Origin: Apoderus coryli
Lineage: Eukaryota > Arthropoda > Insecta > Coleoptera > Attelabidae
NCBI GenBank assembly: GCA_911728435.2
Contig: OU452205.1
Coordinates: 9,430,260 to 9,494,259, forward strand
Direction of reading: 5' to 3'
Length of the DNA stretch: 64,000 nt
Shown here: positions 33,050 through 43,649 of the stretch, in pieces
Numbering within the stretch: position 1 is the first letter of the stretch
How the letters are laid out: every line of letters begins with the position of its first letter
Notes under the pieces: generated by a model
Seen by the model: only the letters and a program-made list of their open reading frames with translations
The model's database searches: none
Told to the model about the DNA's origin: nothing
Program-made: the position numbers and the translations under genes

Positions 33050-34390
33050 AATTTGTTCTCCAGTGATATCTCTTTAAATTTATGTATGTTCTATGCTTAC
33101 TACTGAATTAAAATATTCAACTCCAAAAATACCTAAGTTCTGCAGCAAGTCTGGTGCTGCATACGTAGACATGTTTTATTTAGCAACATGTTTATTACGA
33201 ACTTTCGCCATTTCCAAATCAGATTCCGCTCAGAGTTTTAACCGCAGTAGTTCCAGTTTCTACACCGTCAGTTGTAACTGATGGCACAAAATTAATTCTT
33301 CATTTATGCAGTATGCAAATGCCGATGTAAATAGACCCTGCACTAAATTCAGTTTTGTTGGACTTATCAATTTATAAAACTTGCAAATGATTTCAACATC
33401 GTCAGATGTTAAATGGTGGTAATTCGTAATTCCTTAGTAAGAGTTTGGTAAAATTTTATGGATTGGCATATTAGTTACTGATTTAATCTTTTTATACAGT
33501 GTGACACAAGGTAACTTTTTTTAATAATCCCTTAATTTTTCTCAAGCACCAAATTCAGACAAATGCCATTCTATTAAGTACAACTAAACTGAAAGCCTTT
33601 TTTATTTCCGACCGTCAAAGGCATGGCGAACTTGATCGAAAAAAAGTGTTTCACTGCTTGATGCATCCAAACTAAGATTTTTAGCGCTGTCAGGGTAGGT
33701 TAGACTTGCTGTACAAATGGACATTTTGACGACCCTGAGTATACTGGAAGCCTGTTTTACAATATTTGTTTTTTAATGAGCGATGAGTAGATCTTTGGCG
33801 TAGAATAATATTGGAAATAGTGCACATTTTCCAACTTTTTTAAATCTCGAATTTTTCTAACACTGCAAGCATCATCACGAGAGCATTAAAACAATTTTAA
33901 CTGTCGGTGGTAATAAAATATGTTTTCCAATATTTTAGTAAATGTCATTGCGAATTTCCATGGACGTCAACAATAATGTTTTCTGGAAATAATGCTAGGT
34001 CCTACTACCTCATTTAAATTAAATATACCTGTAACACAGTTTCTTTTGGTTCAAATTTTATTTTCCAAAGAAGTCTGATGACTTTTTGTAATTTTAATAA
34101 TAGTTTCCACACCTATCCCGGGCTTGAATTGCTCGAAAATCTAATTAGATTATTTTTTATCACATTTGGATATAATGCATTGATGAAAGGCTTTTTATGA
34201 TTGTGTATATAAACAAACGGAATTACATAGATAAATATTTAAATAGAAAATCAAAGCTACACTCATTCCCCAAATAGAGAATAAAGTGAATACAGACACT
34301 TTAATCAATGCAACGATGGTCATACGAAGAGAACTTAAGTCAAATACAAAAGTTCCATAAACGGTTGCGAACTGTATTTGAAGAACGTTA
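33050..34390. other. AT-rich intergenic sequence
   Basis: No recognised gene or repeat could be supported. Confidence 0.45.
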
Positions 34391-34397
34391 CAAACAA

Positions 34398-35060
34398 GCG
34401 AATCAATATATGTTCAGATAGCCAGGCGGCCTTAAGGGCTCTGAGAAGCCCCAAGGTACCAAACTGGTATGGGAATGCCAAACAGAACATAGGGCCTTGG
34501 CGGACCACAATAGGGTTAATCTAGTGTGGGTCCCGGGGCACCCGGGAATAGAAGGCAACGAGAGAGCGGATTGGCTGTGTAGACAAGCCTCTGAAACCAC
34601 ATATACTGGCACGGATCCTGCGCTGGGCTTGTCTAAAAGAACGGCGAGGGAACTCCTTAAGTGCTGGGCCAAAAGCCAGCACCAGAGATATTGTGAACAT
34701 ATTCCCAAGCAGGAGCATGGGAAGAGGTTTATCCCTGGTGCAGCAACAAAACGCACTGAAAAACTGCGATCATTAAGCAGGAGTCAGATGCGAATAACTA
34801 TAGGACTCCTTACTGGGCATTGCGCTCTGAGAGACCACCTAAATAAGATGGGGCTGTATAATGGGGACCTGCAATGCAGATTGTGTAATGGGGCAGTTGA
34901 AACAGCTTACCATGTAATATGTGAGTGTGTAGTTCTACAACGAAGACGACACGCTATTTTTGGGCATGCGCTGATTGCGCCAGCAGATATTGACACCCAA
35001 CACATAACTGAACTCCACAAGCTAGTGGAGGGTACAGGGCTGCTGGATTGGGTGGCATAA
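34398..35060 (+). pseudogene. LINE RNase H and Cys/His tail (I/R1-like group)
   Basis: The plus strand starts with RINICSDSQAALRALRS, which carries the catalytic Asp of RNase H. It shifts frame near 34460 and continues as RVNLVWVPGHPGIEGNERAD, then an amphipathic region. It finishes with RITIGLLTGHCALRDHLNKM, CRLCNGAVETAYHVICECV and LLDWVA before a TAA. The uninterrupted part is 187 codons. It is GC-richer than its surroundings, suggesting a younger insertion. The reverse transcriptase is missing. It is related to the fragments at 5010-5475 and 57430-58510. Confidence 0.88.
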
Positions 35061-35069
35061 TGTAAGGGG

Positions 35070-36413
35070 ATTTTTCACAATAACTTGACTTAGGTCGTAC
35101 GGACCCTTTCAAAAAAAAAACCCGAACGTTTGAAAGAAACCGTCCACTTTTTTCGAGAGCGGAAGACTTCGTCGGTAACACATAAAAATAAAAAAAAAAT
35201 CTTTGTTGAAGATAAACGAGCACAATAATCTTATATAAAGAACACAGCAGAGGATATTTGTGTGATTGGAGCGTACTAGAAACTTTCTGAAGAGGTTTTC
35301 TTAAATATCTACACACTATAATAAAATTAAAAATAATTTCGTGGCATAGGGGGCAAAATTACTGGTGTTACCTACACAAGGGATTTTGTTTAATTTAGCA
35401 GGGCCTCATCCTATATTTACGAACACTATTTTTTTTGAGTTCTAAAGCAGTATTTATGTCAATTTTCGATATTAAGCTCAATCAGGGATTGAGTAAAGCA
35501 AACATTTTCTTCAGAATGTCTGGCACCGACCAATCTGTAAAATCCATCTTCGACTTATTTCCTAGGTTAAAATCTTCTCTCTCTTCTCTGGAGAGAAGCG
35601 ATTTGCGTACTTATTAAAAAGGAGAAGTTCAACGGAATCCCAGCAGCTGCGCGCCGCTGGCAGCCGTTCATTGAAAGGGAAGGTAATTCAATTGAAGGCC
35701 TGTAATTCCTTGGCTCTTCTTAAATAAAAAGTTTTCGAGATATTAAGTGTGTGTTATTTCTGGGACAACCCTTGTAAACACGAATAATTAAATAAATAGA
35801 TAACTAGTAACATTTCATTAGTTAGTTGCAAATTATGTGCAATAGGTGGAAAAAACAATAGAATTGATGAAATCATAATTGATTAGTTTATGTACACATT
35901 GGCCGTTCCTCTTGTTTGATTGTGGGCAATTCACACACATCGAGCTTCAATTACTAAAAGTAGTGTATACAGGAATCTGCAAAAGGCATCTTTCACAATA
36001 TTGCAATATTTTTTTTTTTATAAAAAAACGGTTAGCCTTAAGCACATGAAATATATATCATAATATCAATAAAAAGTATGGGAAAGGATCTTCTCGAATT
36101 TAGGCAGATATACAAGGTGCCTCATATAAGTTTTTCTCATAAAAATACAATTTAGATAATGTGACCACCCTGAAAAATTACAAATTAGAGGTCAATGAAA
36201 TTAAGTAAAACGAAGAATAGAAGGGAATTCAAATGGATCTGATATGAAAAATTGGTATGTATTTTGTTGCTGTAGTAAACACAACGCCTTAAATTTATGT
36301 CAGAATTAACCATTAGGTATTTACAAATATTTTAAAAACTACTGGACCTAGGCTTATCAAGCATTATGTCATTGTTCTTGTCTTTAAGAGCGCCATTCAT
36401 TTTTGTTAAAATA
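35070..36413. other. Intergenic sequence with repeat scraps
   Basis: 35328-35410 matches the inverse of 53592-53670 (TCGTGGCATAG, then AAGGGATTTTGTTTAATTTA), so it is a solo piece of that repeat. TATTTCTGGGACAACCC at 35754 looks like a DNA-transposon end. TACAAGGTGCCTCAT at 36111 is another TACARGGTG word. No genes are seen. Confidence 0.4.
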
Positions 36414-36560
36414 TACAGGGTGTCGCATTAAGAAAAAGCAAGTTTGGTCTGCTGCGCGTTTGTGAACTACCTTGTATAATTGAAAACATTTTAGGGTTGT
36501 ACATCATCACTTATAGATCTTGAGATATCTTCCCCCCACACACTAATGCGCCACCCTGTA
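36414..36560. mobile_element. Short MITE with TACAGGGTG ends
   Basis: The left end TACAGGGTGTCGCATTA (36414) and right end, inverted from 36560, TACAGGGTGGCGCATTA differ at one base. Both sides are flanked by TA. The 147 bp interior is non-coding. The class of DNA transposon is not determined. Confidence 0.7.
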
Positions 36561-36569
36561 TAGAGGATA

Positions 36570-38702
36570 TATTAATAATTAACAAATTAATAAAGTATAA
36601 TATGAATACTTTGAAGTAAATACAGTAGTAGTTCAAAGCACTGGCTCTAAAATGCACATCCACATCTTTGAAACAGTCTTGATGAATTTTAAAGGTCTTT
36701 TGTGTGCTCTGAGAATATTTAATCATAGTTATTTTTTATTATAATATTGAAAAAAATTTGCAAATAATGAAAACAACAGCAGCAGCTTGTTCTAACAAAT
36801 TTTTAATTTAAATTTAAAATTTTTAAAATACATTTTGCCTTTTAATTCCATTGGCGTTAAATTATAAACTATTAGACCACAATAAATTGACTCCAGGATT
36901 TTGTTGTAGACCTGATTTTTGGCATTTGGCTTTTTACGTAGAATGTTGAATGAGCTATTTGTTGTTAAATCTGTGTGCCTTTTTGTTGCTATTTGTTGCT
37001 GAGAAGTCCAAATTTTATTGGATGGATAGATATTATCAAAAATCAAGGACACATCAATAACTACTTTTGTTACTATTCAGTGTTTTCTAATAGGTCTTTG
37101 AATATTTAATTTATTAATCACTAAGGCGTATTGCTACATAAATAATTAAATAAATAATAATACAAAAATAAAATAATTTTTGATGTCATTAGCCCTGTGT
37201 GTACGTAAATTTCCAAGCCAACTAACCCCAAAACTCATTTTGTTTGAACTCTATATTACTTTGACGTCATATTATACGCGTATTAGCTACTACCTTCGTA
37301 AACAAAGACCCTTGCCGCCGTTCATTGCTAATTGGATTCATGTTTGTTTAATGTGTATTATACACGAATCTAAAGACCACTACCAAAGTTCCTGCTACGA
37401 GAATTATGAACCTAAGCTTCATACACTGTATAGATTTAGAGGTAAGGGAGATATATTGATTTTCCTACTAAAATGTGTATAGATAATACTGAATTGATTG
37501 TCGATTTTTACTTTAATAACTGCGTGGAAAATGTATGGAATTTACGTAATGTAAAAGTAGTGTTTGCCTTTTTTGTTGAGCGATTAACTTGAGCGAGACT
37601 AATGCGATGCGAAAACAAAAATAGTGAATCTGCAGAAAAGTTATCAAAATAGATGCATCGTATGATGTACCATCTGCTTATTGATGGCCAGCATATTTAA
37701 CAGAAATTACACAAGGGATGCTTGGACTAATCCTCGTGAAACCGTTGTGGTTAATTGATTTTATTTGGCCTTGATGGCTTTAGAATGCTAATAAATATGA
37801 TACTTGTCAAAATTAATCAACAATTGTAACAAATTGGAGATAATAATTAGTAGTAATAATCATGGCGGGGCGTATAAATTATAATAACGAAGACTATCTA
37901 CTTTTTTTTTTTAAAGAAGTAGTCCATTCTTAAGTGGAGTGAATGTATTGTACAATTACAATATTTTATAAATTCCTAAAATGTCTCTAAATGTATATAG
38001 CAAATCGAAATTTATTTATTAATTTGTAAAATTATTATTATTATATTTTATAAACCGAATAAATAATGAAATTACCAGCCCCATTTGTGCATAAAATGCG
38101 AAAACCATTCGGGTTCAATTTAGCTGATATTTTCCGTAAAATTTTCCAAACCGGATTAGCAATTAGTGTTTCTTGAAGAACTTCTGCAAATTACATCCTT
38201 AGTCTTCCTGAGGCCAGTTACAGACAATGTCCTCAAAATTTTTTACTAAAATCACGGTACGTGGCCATGGCCATGGCCTATTGCTCCCAAAAAAGTTCGA
38301 ATTTTGATTCGCGCGTCATTTTTGACATTGAGGCTCGTTATTTTATAAAGAAGAAGAAGTTCATTGTTCTTCAGTGTTTCTTCCGACGAATGAGTAACTT
38401 ACTCAAAACAAAGCTGTATAGATATATATTTGCGGAAGCAAGAATGCTTCCGCAAACAACAACAAACTTTTTTCATGCGTCCACACTTGGTGATAGAAAG
38501 AGAATATAATCAGACCTGGAGATGGACCAACGCATGAAACACTTGGTGATGAAATCGTGCAGGATGGAGAAGTGTTGTACTTGAAACCAGCGTAGCTCCT
38601 AGAGTTCATAAGAGCTCTAGAAGTTGATGGAGAGTTGTAAATTGCGACACAGATCAAGTACAATTACCATCAGGTCGTCGTGTGAATAATAAATATAAAA
38701 TG
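36570..38702. other. Intergenic sequence, downstream flank of the minus-strand exon
   Basis: AT-rich. A GC-rich direct repeat GGCCATGGCCATGGCC lies at about 38263. A 12 bp hairpin TTTGCGGAAGCA/TGCTTCCGCAAA lies at 38429-38456. No coding sequence is recognised. Confidence 0.45.
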
Positions 38703-38708
38703 TTTATT
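38703..38708 (-). terminator. Poly(A) signal AATAAA
   Basis: TTTATT on the plus strand reads AATAAA on the minus strand, about 45 bp beyond the TAG stop of the terminal exon at 38753. It is followed by an AT-rich stretch. It fits as that gene's polyadenylation signal. Confidence 0.6.
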
Positions 38709-38752
38709 AAAAAAACAAAGATAATGAAGTATAATATATCTACAGCTCGTTT

Positions 38753-38952
38753 CTACTTTTGTTTCCGATTTCGTCGCAATGTTCTTTTAAAACTCTCATT
38801 TCTACTATCCGAATTATCATTGTCCTGATTGTCCTCCCCTGCTTTTTTCTTCCATTCCTTTCTTAACTCATTTAGCATATTTGGTGTCAAAATGCCTTGA
38901 GATAACAGACGTTCTGTCAATTTCCCTCGACCTATTTGATGTGAGCCATTTT
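38753..38952 (-). CDS. Terminal coding exon of a host gene, unknown
   Basis: On the minus strand a strong acceptor (TTATTTCTTTTTTTTTTTAG, ending at 38953) is followed by an open frame in phase 1. The frame reads NGSHQIGRGKLTERLLSQGI, LTPNMLNELRKEWKKK, then an acidic/polar linker (AGEDNQDNDNSDSRNES) and a basic end (FKRTLRRNRKQK), with TAG at 38753-38755. A poly(A) signal follows within 50 bp. The GRGxLTERLLSQGILTPxMLxxLxxEWxKK part looks like a conserved amphipathic helix pair, and the tail resembles a nuclear-localisation-type sequence. I do not recognise the protein. Upstream exons were not located and may lie beyond transposon-filled intron sequence. It is the best host-gene candidate in the window. 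Confidence 0.6.
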
Positions 38953-38999
38953 CTAAAAAAAAAAGAAATAATGAAACTGTGAAAAACCAATAACACAAA

Positions 39000-40649
39000 A
39001 GCAGTTCTTCTTTAACTTAATCCAGGTTTTAACATACTGGAATGAGTTTCTATCCAAATTAAAATAATTTTCTTTCATTACATTTCTGTTACGAAATGAT
39101 TTCGTGGAGTTTGACGTTTTATTTCCTAATTACACTAAGTACCTAAATTTGTTTATTATTTATTAGTATCTAAAATTGTCATAATTGTTGATTATTTTTG
39201 TCAAGTGTCATATGTATTTGCCTTCTAAAGCCATAATGGCCGACTAAAATCAATTAAATTTCAAAGTCATATCAGTATTGTAATAGAAAAATGTAAAATT
39301 GAAAATATTTTGAGACCTATCAATTTTTGGAATAGACATCCATCAGTGTTTTCAAACAAAATACCCACTAAAAGTGGTATATTCCACAGAATCATGCGAT
39401 GTTGGTAAGAAACGAGATGTACCTGAGGAAGGCGAATAAGCCGAAACGTAGTACGTATGTGACATTGAAATAAACATATTTCAAGAGAAAAAAAAATTTG
39501 CTTAGAAGAACCTTAAAACCCAAGAAAGAAAAAGAATAAAAGACATCCATCCATCCAAACGCGTTTTGATTCTTGATCGTGTTCTTTCGCGTTAAAGTCA
39601 GTCAGTCATCCTGATCAGTAATCCCATTGCCCCACTGAAACATTAAAATCGTGACTCACTTCATTTGATCAGTGGTAGGTAAACTAAAAATTCGATTTTG
39701 TCATTTTTTTTTGTCTGTATGTTGTTAATATATTAAGCAAAACTATGAAAAACTCATCCATCTTAACAAAACACTAAGTCGCGATTTGATAATCATGATG
39801 GTATTCTTCTGTGGATAGAATGCGGCTCACAAACGTCAAATTGTTAATTATTAACAAAAATAATCATTGAAAATTACAGAACAGATTCTATCCCGATTAT
39901 TTTGATTGATTAATAATTAGAATTTTAAATAGTGGTGAAGTGTCCAAACACTGAGCTTTTATAACTCACTATTTACCACTACGACAGAAGGACTTCGTCT
40001 TGGTGAAATACCCTGTGTATCATATCCTTCCGAAACCGATAATCCATATTCTTATTCCACCATGATGTGAATTCGGAAATCACTCAAATGACTATAAATT
40101 CAATAAGAGCATGAAAATTACTAGGAGATGCCGTACATCTATCTATATATAGTTTGGTCAATACGTTTGTAGAATTGAAATCTTCCTTGGTAAGTTAGAG
40201 ACGCAAGTGAACACGTGCGAGCGTGAGATAACATTGAAAATTACCTATATTTCACATACGGTCTCGGAGGGCAATCAATAAAAGGTTAACTTCCAGGGAG
40301 AAGAATTTTTAAAAGTTGAAATCAACATGATTATTTTACTTTTAATTAGTTAATTTTTATTAAATGCTTTCCTGGTGTATATTACTGAAGAAAAACAGGA
40401 GGATTGAATATAACATGCAATTTGGGAATATCATTAGAAAAGAATGAATGAAGTTTAAAAAAAGTATTTCCTAAACGAAAAGATGTACTCAAGGAGTTTT
40501 TTTCATTCTAAAATCTGTTTGATTTTTTACTGTTTTTATTTTTAAGGGTGTAGGTTCGTATAATAATACAATTATCTTAGGAAATACTAAAGGACCAGTT
40601 TTGTCCTAAAATTTTCAAACACGAATTTCTTGAAGTTTTTCGAGAAAAA
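39000..40649. other. Probable intron sequence of the minus-strand gene; no exon seen
   Basis: No further coding exon on the minus strand was recognised. The segment contains the hammerhead-like tail at 39423-39465 and an A-rich end at 39488, together perhaps a Penelope-like 3' fragment. Confidence 0.4.
39415..39460 (+). ncRNA. Hammerhead-like tail motif
   Basis: CTGAGGA (39423-39429), one extra A, stem GGC/GCC with loop GAATAA, GAAA (39443-39446), then ACGTAGTACGTA. The core consensus is met (CTGANGA and GAAA). ACGT/ACGT can form stem III ahead of a possible GTA cleavage triplet. The extra A at the base of stem II weakens it. It is followed by an A-rich tail. Confidence 0.45.
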
Positions 40650-40853
40650 CAAGTGGTGAATAAATATACTACATTTGATTAATTCATCTTTACTCATTTC
40701 GAAAATATTTCCTCAGGCAGTCATCTTTAACACCCTGTATCTTTGTAAATAAGGACTTTCGAAAAATTACAATTTAGCTTTTTTTCATGATTAGACGTCC
40801 CCAATTCGCTCAGAAATGGTGACCACCTATTTTAAAAACACCTTGTATATTAT
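40650..40853 (-). repeat. Dispersed repeat, copy 2 (inverse of 30551-30760)
   Basis: The minus-strand sequence matches 30551-30760 through TACAAGGTGTTTTTAAAAT, GCGAATTGGGGACGTCTAAT, ACTGCCTGAGG and AGATGAATTAATCAAATGTA. It ends just before the LINE ORF1 start. Confidence 0.75.
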
Positions 40854-40868
40854 GTCCGGAAGAAGAAA

Positions 40869-41981
40869 ATGGCAGGTAAAAACCTATGTCCATGTTGTGG
40901 TCTAAATATAACAAAGAATCAATACAGTATTAAATGTCTTGGTAAATGTAGTAAGTGGTTTCATAAGAAATGTGCCAAAGTAAGTGATGAGCAATTCAGG
41001 GTCCTAGCTCAGAAGGATTCTTGTGTAGTATGGGTTTGTACAACTTGCACTTCCAAAAGTGAGGTTAGTGATAATAACAGCTGTGAAGTTGATTCACATA
41101 GTCATCGATCTAGACGTAGTGTTGGCTTTCCAGAGAGGACGCCAGCCCAAGGTCGTGGCGAAGAAGACGATCTTGATCCGATGGCCAGTTTTAAAGAAGA
41201 TGAATTTGTTGCTAATTTCGAGGACATCAGGTCTAAGGTTATGGACTTAAAATCAAAACAAAATGCAAGTAATATGGATGTTATTATGATGATATGCCAA
41301 TTCTCTGAAATGATGTTAGTGCAATGGAAACAGATGCATGGTGCTTTACGTGATGTGAAGACCTCGCTTGATGATAGATCCCTTAAAGTCACACAGTTGG
41401 AGGCGGAGATATGTTTACTAAAAGAGGAGTTAACTGAAATTGGTCAGAACTCCACCAGCAAGACAACCACGGATAATATTGTCCCTCCAGTGGAGTCCGG
41501 TGATTTAATAGTGGAAATTCAAGAACGGACCAGAAGGGCGAATAATCTAATAATATATAATGTGAGGGAGTGTTCATCAGCAGAGGTTTCAGTTAGGGTG
41601 AACCATGATAAACAAAATGTGAGCAATATTTGTGCTAAAATGCAGGTACAGCCGGGCAATTTTAAGGTTATTAGACTGGGTAAATTGAGTACAAATGTAG
41701 TTAGACCAATGAAAGTATTTTTTGAGAACTCAAAAACTGTAGAAGATTGTTTAAGGAACAAACGGAAATTAAATAAAGATGATGGTTCTATCGCGGCTGA
41801 CTTAACACCGCTTCAACGTAAGAAACTAAAAGCAGCATATGATGAAGTAAGAACAAGAACAAATAACGGCGAGTCTAATGTGTATGTCAGGTACTCCTTT
41901 AATGGGGAACCGAAAGTAGTGAGTTCCAAGCCAAGGATGAATAATGTCAATCCTTCAAATGGTGAGACAAAAAACGATTGA
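40869..41981 (+). CDS. LINE ORF1 protein with PHD finger, intact
   Basis: This is an uninterrupted 370-residue frame from ATG 40869 to TGA 41981. Residues 7-60 form a PHD-type zinc finger with C7, C10, C23, C27, H32, C35, C57 and C60 (C4HC3), as found in ORF1 of many insect LINEs of the CR1/Jockey side. A charged linker follows. A coiled coil lies at about residues 115-200 (KTSLDDRSLKVTQLEAEICL, then LKEELTE). Residues 215-360 resemble the RNA-binding C-terminal part of LINE ORF1 (RTRRANNLIIYNVRE, VIRLGK, RPMKVFF, CLRNKRKLN, LTPLQRKKLKAAYDEV). The presumed role is nucleic-acid binding and chaperone activity in the retrotransposition particle. The ORF is intact although ORF2 is lost, so recent insertion or retained function are both open. 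Confidence 0.9.
   Translation: MAGKNLCPCCGLNITKNQYSIKCLGKCSKWFHKKCAKVSDEQFRVLAQKDSCVVWVCTTCTSKSEVSDNNSCEVDSHSHRSRRSVGFPERTPAQGRGEEDDLDPMASFKEDEFVANFEDIRSKVMDLKSKQNASNMDVIMMICQFSEMMLVQWKQMHGALRDVKTSLDDRSLKVTQLEAEICLLKEELTEIGQNSTSKTTTDNIVPPVESGDLIVEIQERTRRANNLIIYNVRECSSAEVSVRVNHDKQNVSNICAKMQVQPGNFKVIRLGKLSTNVVRPMKVFFENSKTVEDCLRNKRKLNKDDGSIAADLTPLQRKKLKAAYDEVRTRTNNGESNVYVRYSFNGEPKVVSSKPRMNNVNPSNGETKND
41969..41975 (+). promoter_or_regulatory. Candidate -1 frameshift site A AAA AAC
   Basis: In the ORF1 frame the end reads ACA AAA AAC GAT TGA, so A69-AAA-AAC is an in-frame X XXY YYZ heptamer. ORF2 is open in the -1 frame directly from the next codon (CGA TTG AAA GCT). No ORF2 ATG is near the junction. 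The site lies 3 nt ahead of the ORF1 stop. Confidence 0.55.
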
Positions 41982-42259
41982 AAGCTAAATTAAGTTGTTA
42001 TTTTCAAAATGTTGGTGGCGTGCGCTCAAGATTATCTGAATTGGCGGGGGCGGTGAGTCTGTGTTCTTATGATGTAATTATGTTAGTTGAGACCTGGTTG
42101 AATGCTTCTATTTCCTGTCAAGAATCGAAATTTGACGGATACAATATTTATCGAACTGACAGAAATGAAACCGTTTTCTCTACCTTTTGCATGAAAAGGG
42201 TCCAATATTTGCAATCGTTCTACTCAGGATATAGAAGTTCACACTTAGAGCTAATATAA
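41975..42259 (+). pseudogene. LINE ORF2 start: AP-endonuclease N-terminus, truncated
   Basis: The -1 frame relative to ORF1 encodes LSCYFQNVGGVRSRLSELAG (the QNVGG...R...L block with the first metal-site Asn). It then gives YDVIMLVETWLN (with the ET of the active site) and FDGYNIYRTDRN. These are the first blocks of the endonuclease/exonuclease/phosphatase domain of LINE ORF2. After TDRN (about 42165) similarity ends and the frame stops at 42259. The rest of the endonuclease and the RT are missing. Loss of the 3' part with retention of the 5' end is unusual for a LINE. Confidence 0.82.
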
Positions 42260-43311
42260 TATTAGAAATAGGCAAATTACGAATGGTGTCAGGATTATTT
42301 TCATTCTAATACGGAAGCCACCCATACTCCTCATGTTGAGTGAAGTGTTTTTCGTTTATTAACTGTTTGCTTAAACTATTTTTAGCTCTCCTTACATATG
42401 AGAGTTGCACCCAGCAATATTTCCACAGGCATTTACAAGTCCTTCTATCACTTTTGGTATCAAACCTGGACATATCTGCACTAGTGGGTAAAAGCGAAGC
42501 CGGGCACAATAGATATTCAGGTCGCAGTACATTAGACATCCATAATTTAATCGTAAGGGCTTTTTGAATTTGTTTTGGTTTAGTGATTCCTAACTTGAAC
42601 GAATCTTGGTTTTATTTTATTTATTTATTTTTTAAGGTTAGGTTAGTGATTCATCTAATTGTAGGTATAGGTTAAATTTGTTTTTCTACCCAATTCTAGT
42701 TTAGGATTTTATGATTTTTACTACTTATTTAATTTTAGTTGTTTGTGTGTATTCTCGTAAAGTTATTTTTTTTTTGTAGTTTTAGTAACATTTATATTTT
42801 GATCTTTTTAAATAATAATAATAAATTTTATTTCAAAAATTATGTACAAAACATAAAATGAAATACGTCAATTTTTACATGTATATAAATAGTAACAAAA
42901 CATAAAATAGTAATAACAGCGAATATTAACTAATATTATTATATGTGATTAATTTCTGTAAGGTTTTTGTTTATTTTTATAGTAGATATTGTTAACTTCT
43001 AAATACATCTACAGCTGAACCCTATAACTACAAAAAAAAAATTAATACAAACCTTGTTAGACGAGTAAAACCCAGTTTAAAAGATCCTCCGTTCTTAATT
43101 ATTATTATTTGTTGAGATATAACCAGATCGGGCCTCATAGGTTTTGTTAGTACAATATTCTGCATACGAAATGGTGAATTTACGACAATTCTTGGCTGTC
43201 GTGGACTTTTTTTTATTTAAAAATATAGTAAAATTTGGCCATTGTACCTTTTTATATTCTCACTGTCTTTGCATCACAGATTTTGTATATTTTCTTTTAA
43301 ATAATGCAATA
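42260..43311. other. Intergenic sequence, LINE-tail-like scraps
   Basis: Contains an insect-typical GGTTAGGTTAG run near 42638 and an AATAATAATAATAAA tract at 42812 followed by TTTTATTTC, resembling the inverted 3' tail of a LINE. No coding sequence is recognised. Confidence 0.4.
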
Positions 43312-43642
43312 TATATTATATTATATTATATTATATTATATTATATTATATTATATTATATTATATTATATTATATTATATTATATTATATTATATTATA
43401 TTATATTATATTATATTATATTATATTATATTATATTATATTATATTATATTATATTATATTATATTATATTATATTATATTATATTATATTATATTATA
43501 TTATATTATATTATATTATATTATATTATATTATATTATATTATATTATATTATATTATATTATATTATATTATATTATATTATATTATATTATATTATA
43601 TTATATTATATTATATTATATTATATTATATTATATTATATT
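43312..43642. repeat. (TTATA)n pentamer microsatellite, about 66 copies
   Basis: A period of exactly 5 bp is maintained without a single error across 331 bp. Long frames in this interval on the plus strand are products of the repeat and not genes. Confidence 0.99.
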
Positions 43643-43649
43643 TTATTTT

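Noticed and set aside
34403..34756. Minus-strand 117-codon ORF, Cys/Leu/Ser-rich
   Set aside because: Antisense to the LINE RNase H region, which has clear PGHPG and NERAD motifs on the plus strand.
41059..41761. Several ORFs of 60-96 codons on both strands
   Set aside because: All overlap the intact ORF1 with PHD finger and have no motifs of their own.
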